Origin: Taibaiella sp.
GTDB taxonomy: Bacteria; Bacteroidota; Bacteroidia; Chitinophagales; Chitinophagaceae
Reading direction: 5' to 3'
NCBI GenBank assembly: GCA_013815385.1
Contig: JACDGL010000014.1
Coordinates: forward strand, 1 to 63,492
Length of the DNA: 63,492 nucleotides
Shown: positions 36,937 to 46,034 of the stretch, piece by piece
Layout: each line of letters opens with the position of its first letter
How positions within the stretch are numbered: the first letter of the stretch is position 1
The notes under the pieces: model-generated
The model's input: only the letters and a program-made list of their open reading frames with translations
What the model was told of the DNA's origin: nothing
The model's database searches: none
Translations under genes and position numbers: made by a program

Positions 36937-38535
36937 ATGCTGAAGACAGATTTTCTGGTAATAGGATCGGGTATAGCGGGGCTAACCTTTGCGGTAAAAA
37001 CAGCTAAGCGCTTTCCGGATAAAAAGATAACGATACTTACCAAAGCCAATACGGACGAGACCAATACGAAGTATGCACAGGGCGGTATTGCCGTTGTAAA
37101 TGATCCTGTGCATGACAGCTTTCGCAAGCATATAGAAGATACACTGGTAGCAGGTGATGGCTTATGCAACGAGCAGGTGGTGGAAATGGTAGTGAAGGAA
37201 GGGCCTGAAAGGGTAAATGAGATGATAGGATGGGGTGCCAAGTTTGATAAAGATATGGAGGGTGGGTACATGCGTGGAAGAGAAGGAGGGCATTCAGAGT
37301 TCAGGATATTGCATCATAAGGATATTACAGGGTTTGAGATAGAACGCGCGCTGGTAGAGGAGGTGAAGAGATATCCCAATATTGAGATACACAATCACTG
37401 GTTCGTGCTGGATGTCATAACACAGCATCACCTGGGATTTCTTGTTACCAAGGCCACGCCTGATATAGAGTGCTATGGGGTTTACGCGCTGAACCTGCAG
37501 ACCAATCACATTGAAAAGATACTTTCCAAAGTAACCCTAATGGGAGCAGGTGGCACGGGGCAGGCATACCGCACTACAACAAACCCTAAGATAGCTACCG
37601 GCGATGGCATTGCTATGGCTTACCGGGCCAAGTGCAGGATAGAGAATATGGAGTTTATCCAGTTTCATCCTACTGCATTGTATGAGGCAGGGGTAAGCCC
37701 ATCCTTCCTGATAACAGAGGCTGTAAGAGGCGATGGCGCTGTACTCCGCAACAAGGACGAAGTGGCCTTTATGGAGCAATATGATGCCCGTAAAGACCTG
37801 GCACCACGCGATGTGGTAGCGCGCGCCATAGACAGCGAAATGAAGCGCGCAGGTACCGAGCATGTGTACCTTGATTGCCGTGCTATGGACCAGGCTAAGT
37901 TTATTGCCCACTTTCCTAACATACATGCCAAGTGCAAAAGCATCGGGATAGATGTAGCCGTGCAGATGATACCGGTGGCGCCTGCTGCCCACTACTGCTG
38001 CGGCGGTATTAAAACCGACGAATCAGGGCATACTTCTATCACTAATCTGTATGCCTGTGGAGAGTGTGCCAGCACCGGCCTTCACGGGGCTAACCGCCTG
38101 GCATCTAACTCGCTGCTGGAGGCGCTGGTATTTGCCCACCGATGCGCTGAAGATGCAGCGCAGCGTATAGATGGTATCAGCTACCGCGATGAGGTGCCTG
38201 ACTGGAATGCTTCCGGTACCTCGCAGCCAAAGGAAATGATATTGATAACCCAAAGCCTGAAGGAGATGCAGCAGGTAATGAGCGATTATGTGGGCATAGT
38301 ACGCAATGATGTGCGCCTGCACCGTGCTATGAACCGCCTGGACCTGCTACATGGCGAAACAGAAGACCTATACAAGACCACCACTCCATCTCCGCAATTA
38401 TGTGAGCTGCGTAACCTGATAACCATCAGCTACCTGATAGTAAAAGGGGCCGCATTCCGGAAGGAGAGCAGGGGCCTGCATTACAACACAGATTATCCCA
38501 ACAAGAGCGACCATCTGCAGAATATAGTGCTATGA
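36937..38535 (+). CDS. nadB: L-aspartate oxidase
   Basis: The flavoprotein oxidises L-aspartate to iminoaspartate, the first step of de novo NAD synthesis. It has the FAD motif VIGSGIAGLTFAVKTA, the substrate region TKYAQGGIAVV, the HPTALYEAG segment and ACGECASTGLHGANRLASNSLLEALVF. I chose the ATG at 36937 (MLKTDFLVIG), giving 532 residues. The GTG at 36907 lies inside a terminator. nadA and nadC are not adjacent. The last 6 bases overlap the convergent ABC transporter gene. Confidence 0.94.
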   Translation: MLKTDFLVIGSGIAGLTFAVKTAKRFPDKKITILTKANTDETNTKYAQGGIAVVNDPVHDSFRKHIEDTLVAGDGLCNEQVVEMVVKEGPERVNEMIGWGAKFDKDMEGGYMRGREGGHSEFRILHHKDITGFEIERALVEEVKRYPNIEIHNHWFVLDVITQHHLGFLVTKATPDIECYGVYALNLQTNHIEKILSKVTLMGAGGTGQAYRTTTNPKIATGDGIAMAYRAKCRIENMEFIQFHPTALYEAGVSPSFLITEAVRGDGAVLRNKDEVAFMEQYDARKDLAPRDVVARAIDSEMKRAGTEHVYLDCRAMDQAKFIAHFPNIHAKCKSIGIDVAVQMIPVAPAAHYCCGGIKTDESGHTSITNLYACGECASTGLHGANRLASNSLLEALVFAHRCAEDAAQRIDGISYRDEVPDWNASGTSQPKEMILITQSLKEMQQVMSDYVGIVRNDVRLHRAMNRLDLLHGETEDLYKTTTPSPQLCELRNLITISYLIVKGAAFRKESRGLHYNTDYPNKSDHLQNIVL

Positions 38536-40323
38536 CACCGGTACCGGCTTGGCCTGCCTTACTTGCACGGGTGGCATATCATTACGCTCGCCGATCTGCT
38601 GGCGCCACATGGCATAGTACAGGCCTTTTTCCTGTAACAGATCATGGTGGTTACCTGTTTCTATAATCTTACCTTTTTCCAGCACATAGATGCGGTCTGC
38701 ATGCATGATGGTGGAGAGGCGGTGCGCAATCATAATAGTTATATGCTCGCGCTGGGCCGTTATGTGGCGTATGGTCTGGGATATTTCTTCCTCAGTCAAA
38801 GAATCGAGTGCTGAGGTAGCTTCATCAAATATCATGAGCCGGGGCCTGCGTAGCAATGCGCGTGCAATAGACAAACGCTGGCGCTCGCCACCTGAGAGTT
38901 TTAAGCCCCCTTCGCCTATCATCGTTTCTATGCCGTGCTCCGCGCGCGAAAGCAGGTTTTGGGTAGCGGACTGCTGTAAGGCGATGTTTATATTTTCGTC
39001 AGTTGCGCCGGGGTTTACGAACAGCAGGTTCTCCTTTATGGTACCGGAAAATAATTGTGATTCCTGGGTTACCAATCCTATCTGGTGGCGCAACTCTTCG
39101 AAGTCGATATTTGCCTCATCGTGGTCGTTGTAGTAGATATGCCCTTTGTTAGGATGGTACAAACCTACGAGCAGTTTTACGAGTGTTGTTTTACCGGAAC
39201 CGGATGGGCCTACAAAGGCGATGGTCTCGCCCGTTTTTATCTCGAAGGATATTTCTTCCAGCGCAGGGCGGTTGGCTGTCTGGTGCTGGAAGGTAACATT
39301 ATCATAGCGCAGCTTTTGTATCACATTTATCGCTTCGGGGTATTCCGGTACATGCTCAGTAGGCTTGCGCAGGAGGTCTTCCAGATTGTTCAGCGATGCC
39401 TGCGCCTCGCGGTAGCTAAGGATAACAGCACCCAGTTCCTGCAGCGGGCCGAATATGAAGAACGAATAGAAGTTCATGGTCATCAGTTGACCAACTGTAA
39501 GCACCCTGTGAAAGATGAAGTACATCAAGGAGAACATGATGCACTGCTGCAGGAAGTTAACGAACGTACCCTGCACAAAGCTGATAGAGCGGATGCTCTT
39601 TACCTTATTCAACTCCAGCTTCAGTATTTTATAAGTGGTAGCATTCAGCCTGCGTATTTCCTGCTGGGTAAGCCCCAGGCTTTTAACCAGTTCTATATTG
39701 CGGAGCGATTCTGTTGTAGAGCCTGCCAATGCGTTCGTTTCGCGCACTATGTTCTTCTGTATCACCTTTATCTTCTTGCTGAGCACGCTGGTAAGCACAC
39801 CAAGTATAACGGCCCCACACACGTAGATAAGCGGCAGCCAGCCCGACAGGGTGAACGCATATACCATTACAAACACAATGCTGACAATAGACGTGAACAG
39901 CACATTGACAAATGAGGTGATGAATTTCTCACAATCTGTACGCACCTTTTGCAGTACCGACAGGGTTTCGCCGGAGCGCTGGTCTTCAAAATCCTGGTAG
40001 GGCAGGCGCAGCGCGTGGCGCAACCCATCTGTATATATCTGCGCGCCAAATTTTTGTATCACCACATTCACCGTATAGTCCTGGAATGCCTTTGCTATAC
40101 GCGATATCATAGCCACACCTATCACCATACCCAGTGCCCACAGCACACCTGTAAAGAACTGGTGCTGTGTAAGCTGCGATGCATTGCGTGCATACTTGTC
40201 TATAATAAAGTGCCCGAATATGTACGGGTTCATCAATGAGAAGACCTGGTTAATGGCGGCCAGGCCAAGCGATATGAACACAAGCCCTTTATATCTACTG
40301 AGGTATTTTACCAATAATTTCAT
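38530..40323 (-). CDS. ABC exporter half-transporter (permease-ATPase)
   Basis: The 597-residue protein has an N-terminal ABC membrane domain and an ATPase domain with Walker A VGPSGSGKTTLV, signature LSGGERQRLSIARALL, Walker B LMIFDEATSALDS and the switch His in MIAHRLSTI. It should work as a dimer in the inner membrane. The C-terminal tail PPVQVRQAKPVPVS is Pro/Val-rich and specific to this protein. The substrate is unknown. It is convergent with nadB. Confidence 0.92.
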   Translation of the reverse strand: MKLLVKYLSRYKGLVFISLGLAAINQVFSLMNPYIFGHFIIDKYARNASQLTQHQFFTGVLWALGMVIGVAMISRIAKAFQDYTVNVVIQKFGAQIYTDGLRHALRLPYQDFEDQRSGETLSVLQKVRTDCEKFITSFVNVLFTSIVSIVFVMVYAFTLSGWLPLIYVCGAVILGVLTSVLSKKIKVIQKNIVRETNALAGSTTESLRNIELVKSLGLTQQEIRRLNATTYKILKLELNKVKSIRSISFVQGTFVNFLQQCIMFSLMYFIFHRVLTVGQLMTMNFYSFFIFGPLQELGAVILSYREAQASLNNLEDLLRKPTEHVPEYPEAINVIQKLRYDNVTFQHQTANRPALEEISFEIKTGETIAFVGPSGSGKTTLVKLLVGLYHPNKGHIYYNDHDEANIDFEELRHQIGLVTQESQLFSGTIKENLLFVNPGATDENINIALQQSATQNLLSRAEHGIETMIGEGGLKLSGGERQRLSIARALLRRPRLMIFDEATSALDSLTEEEISQTIRHITAQREHITIMIAHRLSTIMHADRIYVLEKGKIIETGNHHDLLQEKGLYYAMWRQQIGERNDMPPVQVRQAKPVPVS

Positions 40324-40403
40324 AATGCCGGATAAGGTGCAAAGGTATATTTATAGCAAGAATGTAGGCTGATAGGTGATTAAGCTTTTTCTATATTGTC
40401 ATT

Positions 40404-40838
40404 TTAAGGTGCGCCGGTAAACGCTTTGGCTACCTTATTGCCCACTATTATGTCTATAGGCAGGGTAAAGGTATCGTCCTTTATATCCCTTACCGGCAGC
40501 CAGTATGTGCGCTCGGCAGGCATATTGTTTACAATAGGTGCAGCAGTATCGGCAGCTATCAGATAGTAAATACTGATAACCTGTGAATCATCGAACGCTG
40601 AGGGTTGGAAAAAATCGGTGGTATAAAAGTGGCCCAGCACATTTATATCCAGGTTGAGCTCTTCCATCCATTCGCGCTTGAGGCAGTCAATAGTACCCTC
40701 GCCCCAGTCCAGACCACCGCCGGGAAATTTGGTAACCCTCCTCCCTTTTATCTGTTCTTCATTAACCAGCACCTGACCGTTATGTACCCATATACCGTAC
40801 ACCCGTATGTTGAATCTTTTTTGCATGGCGTTGATCAT
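40404..40838 (-). CDS. NUDIX hydrolase
   Basis: The Nudix box is intact: GGGLDWGEGTIDCLKREWMEELNLDI, with the REWMEE metal-binding core. At 144 residues it is a single-domain cytosolic enzyme hydrolysing nucleoside diphosphates linked to another moiety. The substrate is not predictable. The start could be the first Met or the Met five residues on (MQKRFNIR). It is upstream of the ABC exporter on the same strand, 80 bases away. Confidence 0.88.
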   Translation of the reverse strand: MINAMQKRFNIRVYGIWVHNGQVLVNEEQIKGRRVTKFPGGGLDWGEGTIDCLKREWMEELNLDINVLGHFYTTDFFQPSAFDDSQVISIYYLIAADTAAPIVNNMPAERTYWLPVRDIKDDTFTLPIDIIVGNKVAKAFTGAP

Positions 40839-40891
40839 TAATAAGCTGCGGGATAGGAAAATGTAAATAATTGCTGCATTCTTAACCTTTT

Positions 40892-41176
40892 TGTGGATAG
40901 CGCAGGCTGTATCTATCTGCTATGGCTATTATTAGTTTTATAAATATGGTAATTTGCTGCGGAAAAAGGTTAATTCTGGGCGGTTTTACTTCCATTTTGG
41001 GTGCATTTTACTTCCATCAGGGTGCATAAAAGGTAAGTTTTTTTGATTAGCTGATGTGCTAATTAGCTGATTAGCTAATGGGTTTACGGATAGTTGGATA
41101 GCGTGTACAATATTTCAAAGAACGTGAGGGTTGCAATATACTATTATGGTGGAGGGGTTTCCAAATAAACATATCC
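40892..41176 (+). repeat. Diverged dispersed repeat, family A, copy 2
   Basis: It has the same ordered blocks as copy 1 at 32819-33070. It also contains TTTTACTTCCAT twice and a short run of near-repeats of TTAGCTGAT at about 41047-41080. Confidence 0.65.
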
Positions 41177-41222
41177 ACAATGGGAGGGGTGATGTGTTTA
41201 TGTTATGTGCCTGTGTTGTTCT

Positions 41223-41250
41223 TTACTTTTTTGCTTGCCCAAAAAAGTAA
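41223..41250. repeat. Intergenic hairpin repeat of the Bacteroidota 'cttgcccaaaaaagtaac' kind
   Basis: TTACTTTTTTG and CAAAAAAGTAA form an 11-bp perfect stem around CTTGCC. The flanking text (CAAAAAAGGGCAGCAGG) matches a motif I recall as frequent between genes in this phylum. Confidence 0.55.
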
Positions 41251-41287
41251 CAAAAAAGGGCAGCAGGCCAGCGATTACCGCTTACTG

Positions 41288-41407
41288 CCTGCGGGGGGGT
41301 GATTAGGCTGGGTTGCTACGGTGGTACCTGGCTGGGGACATCAGAAATCAAAAACTCACAATCTTTAAGAGTTAGCTTCTGTTCTAAGAATGGTGGGATT
41401 TAACCTC
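41288..41407 (+). repeat. Dispersed repeat, family B, copy 1
   Basis: CCTGCGGGG, GATTAGGCTGGGTTGCTAC, TCACAATCTTTAAGAG and TTAACCTC occur in the same order as in copy 2 at 42938-43063. Confidence 0.7.
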
Positions 41408-41602
41408 GCAAATCAGGAGATTTGCTTTCCTTTGCGGCGTAGTGATACACTACGCCGAGCGGGGGACAAAATATTCTACTGAGTACTTTTTGCCATAATA
41501 TAGTGCAATAATATTAAGGCATGTCGCCCCACAATCCATTATGTTACATTGTAGATGAGTAGGAAATTCTCGTTCGTTCAACTGCAATTACCTTAGATAA
41601 GA

Positions 41603-42727
41603 CTATTGTGATAATATTTTTTCTAATTCACCAGGCTTTATATTTTCCATAATAATTACTCCGTTCTTATCCAATAAAAAATTAGTAGGAAAGGTTATTA
41701 TAGAAAAGCGATTGGCAATTATACCATCTTTATCTAAATACTGAGGCCATGTGAGCAATTGATCCTGTATCACTTTTTTCCATTCAGCCAACTGTTGTTC
41801 GTTATCTACTGAAATGCCTAATATTTCAAAGTCTGTGCGTTGATGTTGTTCATACAACTTTTTATATAAAGGGAACTGTCTTTTACAGGGGGAACAGCCA
41901 CTAAACCAAAAATCTATTAATGTATATTTAGAATGAACGTTTACTGGAGGAAACCTAACTTTTGTGCCAGCCATATTTTCCAATGAAATGAGAGGGAAAA
42001 TTTTCCCTATGCTTAATTTTTTTGCATCATCGGCTCTTTCCCTATATGCCCTACCAACAAGACTGTGTTTGACTGAATAAGATAACTGGTTGAATGTTGA
42101 GTCCATGTATGGTTTATATCCCTTTGATAGCTTTAAGATTATTTGCCATAGTAATACATACGAATTGGGGTGATGTTTCGCATATTCAATCAATAATCTG
42201 TGCTTTCTATTTTCCAGATATTCTTCTTTACTCTGAAGATCATTTAAAAAATTATATGGAAGGTTATGATTGTATATTTTATTTAAACTATCCCTTTTAT
42301 CGTCATTAATATCGAATTCTAAGTCAACTTCTCTTGTATATTTCTTAAGACTTTCCCATTCCTTCATGGACTTATTTAATATAAGCGGAATATCCGTAAT
42401 AGAGTCACTTTTGCAGTAAATCTGTTGTTCACAAGGATCAATATAAAATATATCGGATAAATATTGCCATTGTGAATTTAAACGCGATCCTAATCGGTAG
42501 GGAGCTGGGTATATAGCAGAATCAGTAAAACTAAATTCACCATTTAGTATTGCGGTTGACATCACACCCTTTTGCTGGTAGTAAGTGTTATCTGCTACAC
42601 TAATTAAAACAATGGTACCTGTGTCAATATTTATTTTTCCTCTCAAGGTGAATACCTTGCACACCTGGGATAAGGCTATATGACTCACCAACACGAAAAC
42701 GAACGTATTCAGAATAATCTTAAACAT
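41603..42727 (-). CDS. TlpA-like protein with N-terminal DUF4369-type domain
   Basis: A signal peptide (MFKIILNTFVFVLVSHIALSQ) precedes a ~210-residue N-terminal region that begins with a short beta domain (VFTLRGKINIDTGTIVLIS), as in DUF4369-type fusions. A C-terminal thioredoxin fold follows, with the redox site FSGCSPCKRQFP and the cis-Pro segment TFPTNFLLDKNG. It is an exported thiol oxidoreductase. It sits downstream of a truncated Cys-rich peptide frame on the same strand, so it could have acted on that peptide. It lies in an AT-rich, repeat-flanked patch. Confidence 0.82.
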   Translation of the reverse strand: MFKIILNTFVFVLVSHIALSQVCKVFTLRGKINIDTGTIVLISVADNTYYQQKGVMSTAILNGEFSFTDSAIYPAPYRLGSRLNSQWQYLSDIFYIDPCEQQIYCKSDSITDIPLILNKSMKEWESLKKYTREVDLEFDINDDKRDSLNKIYNHNLPYNFLNDLQSKEEYLENRKHRLLIEYAKHHPNSYVLLWQIILKLSKGYKPYMDSTFNQLSYSVKHSLVGRAYRERADDAKKLSIGKIFPLISLENMAGTKVRFPPVNVHSKYTLIDFWFSGCSPCKRQFPLYKKLYEQHQRTDFEILGISVDNEQQLAEWKKVIQDQLLTWPQYLDKDGIIANRFSIITFPTNFLLDKNGVIIMENIKPGELEKILSQ

Positions 42728-42810
42728 TCATTAAAGTTATGAAAAAGCATTTCGAACTATTCTTCCTAAGAGCCTATTGTTGATAGCTGTTGATGGTGCT
42801 GTATTGTTAA

Positions 42811-42954
42811 TCACGCTACGACTTGTTGTTGACTGAAATATGCGTTAGAAGTCCCAGAATGTAGACATTCGCAATTACTGTGAGTATCATCACCACATGT
42901 TTTACCACAATTTACTGGGCATCCGCCACCTGCCTCTCCTGCGGGGTTCCTTGA
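42811..42954 (-). pseudogene. Truncated Cys-rich peptide frame, possible RiPP precursor remnant
   Basis: The open frame has no start codon and ends at TGA 42811. It reads GEAGGGCPVNCGKTCGDDT then HSNCECLHSGTSNAYFSQQ and five more residues. It has five Cys in the last ~35 residues after a Gly-Gly-Gly, the look of a leader-cleaved natural-product peptide. The 5' end runs into family B repeat sequence with a stop at 42955-42957, so any leader was lost. This is inference from composition only. Confidence 0.35.
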
Positions 42955-43063
42955 TTAGGCTGGGTTGCTACTGTAGTGCCAGGCTGAAAATGCCAAAAAA
43001 TAGTCAAAAATTCACAATCTTTAAGAGCTGGCTGCTGTTCTGAGTATGGCGGGGCTTAACCTC
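42938..43063 (+). repeat. Dispersed repeat, family B, copy 2
   Basis: It matches 41288-41407 over most of its length, with small substitutions and a 2-3-base length change after CCTGCGGGG. The two copies bracket the TlpA-like gene and the Cys-rich remnant in direct orientation. Confidence 0.7.
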
Positions 43064-43098
43064 TCACTCAATGCTTGTTTTAGTTTGTCTGTATTAAT

Positions 43099-44139
43099 AT
43101 GATCGGTAAAAAAAAGCATTCTACGTTTATAATTATTCTTCTTATCCTGTGTGGAAAGAATGATTCATTTTCCCAAATAAATTACATTAATTATCATAAG
43201 GAAGTTATCAAAGCGGAAGATTTGTTTTTACAAGGACAAATAAATTCTAGCCTTAAATATTATACAGATATTTTCAAAAGGTTCGAAAAACCATTTGCTA
43301 AGGATTGCTATATAGCATTGCAGCTTGCCTGTATGCAAAATGACACGAACAAAGCCACATTTTTTTTTAAAAAAAGTTTTGAAAGTGGCATAAACTGGTC
43401 AAGTCTCAAATTTTCCAGCTATATCTATACTTTATTAAAAAATAATTTTTCCTATAGTGAAAAAATCAGTCAATTATATAAAACAGGTCGAGAGAAATAT
43501 TTAAAAAACATAAATTGGAGTTTAAGAGATTCAATAATTAATCTCCTAAAAAAAGATTGGTATTTTAAAAAAAATCATAGTTGGACAAATAAAACAGATC
43601 GATATCCTAAGTATGTACAAGCTTTAGATGAAAATATAGTTAAGCTAGAACTTTTATCTAAGAGATATGGTTTTCCTGGGGAACACATGATCGGTATAAA
43701 GGATCCCGAGTTAGATACGTGCGATCCTTCCTTTTTTTGGAGATTGTCCTCATTATCTTCATTAATTCTTTTTCACCATAGATGTGGATATGGTTTAATG
43801 GAACAAGAACTCAAGAAAGCTCTAATAGATGGAGAACTAAACCCGCGGGAATTCGCATTAATTTATGAATTTTCTTATGCAGATTACAAAGAATATGTAG
43901 GCCACTATTCATCCAATCATAACAATTTTAATTATAAGGTCAATTGTACATTTCAAAATGATTCTGTGAAATTCTATGATATTTTTATAAAGAAGCTATT
44001 TTATTGCAATGACAGTATTGTTGTTAATGCTTTTCGTAAAGAGATAGGAATGTCAAGTCTGAATCATGATAAAAGAAAGAGAACATTTGCCAGAGATAAT
44101 CATTTGATTTTGTTTTTCGGACAATTCGATAATTTATAG
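43099..44139 (+). CDS. Exported protein of unknown function
   Basis: The 346-residue protein has a hydrophobic N terminus (FIIILLILCGKNDSFSQ) that reads as a signal peptide. An early helical stretch (AEDLFLQGQINSSLKYYTDIFKRF) resembles a single TPR-like pair. The rest is Lys/Asn/Phe-rich without motifs. The gene is clearly more AT-rich than its neighbours, which suggests recent acquisition. It starts 36 bases after a family B repeat. I do not recognise a family. Confidence 0.65.
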   Translation: MIGKKKHSTFIIILLILCGKNDSFSQINYINYHKEVIKAEDLFLQGQINSSLKYYTDIFKRFEKPFAKDCYIALQLACMQNDTNKATFFFKKSFESGINWSSLKFSSYIYTLLKNNFSYSEKISQLYKTGREKYLKNINWSLRDSIINLLKKDWYFKKNHSWTNKTDRYPKYVQALDENIVKLELLSKRYGFPGEHMIGIKDPELDTCDPSFFWRLSSLSSLILFHHRCGYGLMEQELKKALIDGELNPREFALIYEFSYADYKEYVGHYSSNHNNFNYKVNCTFQNDSVKFYDIFIKKLFYCNDSIVVNAFRKEIGMSSLNHDKRKRTFARDNHLILFFGQFDNL

Positions 44140-44221
44140 AAATGAAATACATTCTTGTATTTGCACAAAACAGTAGTAGGTCAAGTTACTATTAGTAGTG
44201 TTACTTGGATACAAGGGTACA

Positions 44222-45877
44222 TTACTTCCCAATAACTAATTTATAAACAGAACGCTGGTTAAGGGATGAAAAGATGAGTATATAACTCCCGGGTACCCAA
44301 TTGCTGACCGGTATACTTTGAACCTGGCTGGTATGCGCAAGGCAATCAAAACGATATCTTACTACTCCGATATTATCGGTAATTACAAGTGCATAGGGAT
44401 CAGTTTGTTCCGGAATACGAACAAAGATCCTATCGCCTGCCGGATTTGGATAAAAGGAGATGTTGTTCAATATTTCGCCCGAAGCGACAGATAGGTTTGA
44501 TGCCGGGGTAAAGCAAATAGTATGGCTAATCCCTCCGGATCGTACAATAGTCCCTGTAGTTTGAGTCTGGCCGCCATAGGAGGTAATTGTAGCAGGGCTG
44601 CCTGCAACTGTAGCCGGTGTACCCACAAGGAAGGTGGGATTTGTTTGATTCATGCAATTTGTATTGCCAAGAGAATCCGTTTTGAGAATGTACATATCCT
44701 CATCGTTCGGATTTGCGCCGTAACTATTGGTAATTCCTGTAATGACGTAACCGCCATCGTTAGCAATCACTAATCCATAACCACCATCGGCCGAAGTGCC
44801 TCCTGTAGCCCCTTTGCCATCGCCTCCGTAGGTGTGGGCCCAAAGCAGGTCTCCGCCGGAGTTTGTTTTAAGCAGAAATGCATTGTTGCAGGTGGTGCCA
44901 CCATTACCAAAGCTTTTAGTAAACCCGGTAACTATAAATCCTTTGTCGGCAGTTTGCCTGACAGCATGGCCAAAATCATCTTTGGTGCCGCCATAAGTCC
45001 GGGACCATTGCAGGTTTCCGGAGGCATCTGTCTTGATCAGATACACATCTTCGCCTCCTGCGCCAAAACTGGTGCTGGAGCCAACAAGTATATATCCACC
45101 ATCGGCAGTTTGCTGGATACAATGCCCATACCCTTCATCATCGCCACTGCCGCCATATGTTTTAGACCATTGAATGAACCCGGCGGCATTGGTTTTTATT
45201 AGATATGCATCCTTGCCACCAGCCCCAAAGCTTTTAGTGTATCCGCCAATTACGTATCCACCATCGGTGGTCTGTTGCAGGGCGTAACCCCAATCGTCCT
45301 GAGGCCCTCCAAAAGTTTTGGACCATATAGTATCCCCATTTGAATTAAGCTTTATAAACATGGCATCGAGCATGCCAGCCCCATAGCTGCTTTCATTGCC
45401 GGTTATCAATATGCCGCCATCGCTGCTTTGTATGATGCCATAGCCATCATCTCCCAAAGGACCACCCCAGGACTTTGTCCATAGGGTATCACCATTGCCT
45501 TTGATCCTTATGATATATGCGTTGACACCAACACCCCAGCAGCCGGTATAGCCAGTAAATACAAACCCACCATCGGTAGTGGGATAAATATCATTTACAA
45601 CTTCGGGAGTGGCACAACTACCCCCATAAGTTCTTGTCCATACGGTATCTCCTGCGGCGGTTAACCTTACAACATACTGATCGAAACTACTACCGCCCGC
45701 GCCAAAACTGGAGGTGACGCCGCCGAGGATGTATCCGCTATCTGCTGTTTTCTGAATGGCATAGGCATATTCCCAATTTGGGCCACCAATGTTTTTCTGG
45801 AACGTGAGCTGCTGCGCCCAAAGAGCACTGAGTGTATTGAATAACAGAAGCGGCAGAATGAAGCAATATTTTTTCAT
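44222..45877 (-). CDS. Secreted repeat protein with T9SS type A sorting domain
   Basis: A signal peptide (MKKYCFILPLLLFNTLSALWA) is followed by about eight ~50-residue repeats with the core YGGxxDDxGYxxQQTxDGGYxxxGxTxSFGAGGxDxYLIK, a propeller-like array. The C terminus (ISFYPNPAGDRIFVRIP...GSYILIFSS...VYKLVIGK) is a type A sorting domain for the type IX secretion system, so the protein should be surface-attached or released. I chose the ATG at 45877; the frame from 45967 adds a non-signal leader. A 40-bp palindrome lies 73 bases upstream of the start. Confidence 0.88.
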   Translation of the reverse strand: MKKYCFILPLLLFNTLSALWAQQLTFQKNIGGPNWEYAYAIQKTADSGYILGGVTSSFGAGGSSFDQYVVRLTAAGDTVWTRTYGGSCATPEVVNDIYPTTDGGFVFTGYTGCWGVGVNAYIIRIKGNGDTLWTKSWGGPLGDDGYGIIQSSDGGILITGNESSYGAGMLDAMFIKLNSNGDTIWSKTFGGPQDDWGYALQQTTDGGYVIGGYTKSFGAGGKDAYLIKTNAAGFIQWSKTYGGSGDDEGYGHCIQQTADGGYILVGSSTSFGAGGEDVYLIKTDASGNLQWSRTYGGTKDDFGHAVRQTADKGFIVTGFTKSFGNGGTTCNNAFLLKTNSGGDLLWAHTYGGDGKGATGGTSADGGYGLVIANDGGYVITGITNSYGANPNDEDMYILKTDSLGNTNCMNQTNPTFLVGTPATVAGSPATITSYGGQTQTTGTIVRSGGISHTICFTPASNLSVASGEILNNISFYPNPAGDRIFVRIPEQTDPYALVITDNIGVVRYRFDCLAHTSQVQSIPVSNWVPGSYILIFSSLNQRSVYKLVIGK

Positions 45878-45950
45878 GCGGATAAATAAAGCAGGTGAGG
45901 ATGAATATGTTTCATAGCAATCTGGTAAGTTATGCAAAAAGAAGAGCACA

Positions 45951-45990
45951 TCAAACCCCTGCTTCACTAAGTAGTGAAGCAGGGGTTTGA
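45951..45990 (-). terminator. 40-bp perfect palindrome, terminator of the 46035 gene
   Basis: Nineteen-base arms beginning TCAAACCCCTGCTTCAC flank a 2-base centre. It is 44 bases past the stop of the outer-membrane gene on the minus strand and precedes the T9SS gene. The stem is very strong but the T-run is weak, so attenuation or mRNA-end protection is also possible. Confidence 0.6.
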
Positions 45991-46034
45991 TAAAACTACT
46001 GCATAGTGGCTTTTACTTGATCGCCGATACTGCT

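Larger units (their letters stand above)
40839..41602. other. 764-bp gene-free repeat-rich gap
   Basis: No credible ORF exists on either strand. The segment is a mosaic of a family A repeat, a hairpin repeat and a family B repeat, followed by about 190 bases of AT-rich sequence before the TlpA-like gene. Confidence 0.6.

Noticed and set aside
44222-45877. Regular repeats that might suggest a CRISPR array or tandem DNA repeat
   Set aside because: The periodicity of about 150 bases is coding. It follows a ~50-residue protein repeat with diverged codons, and no cas genes are present.
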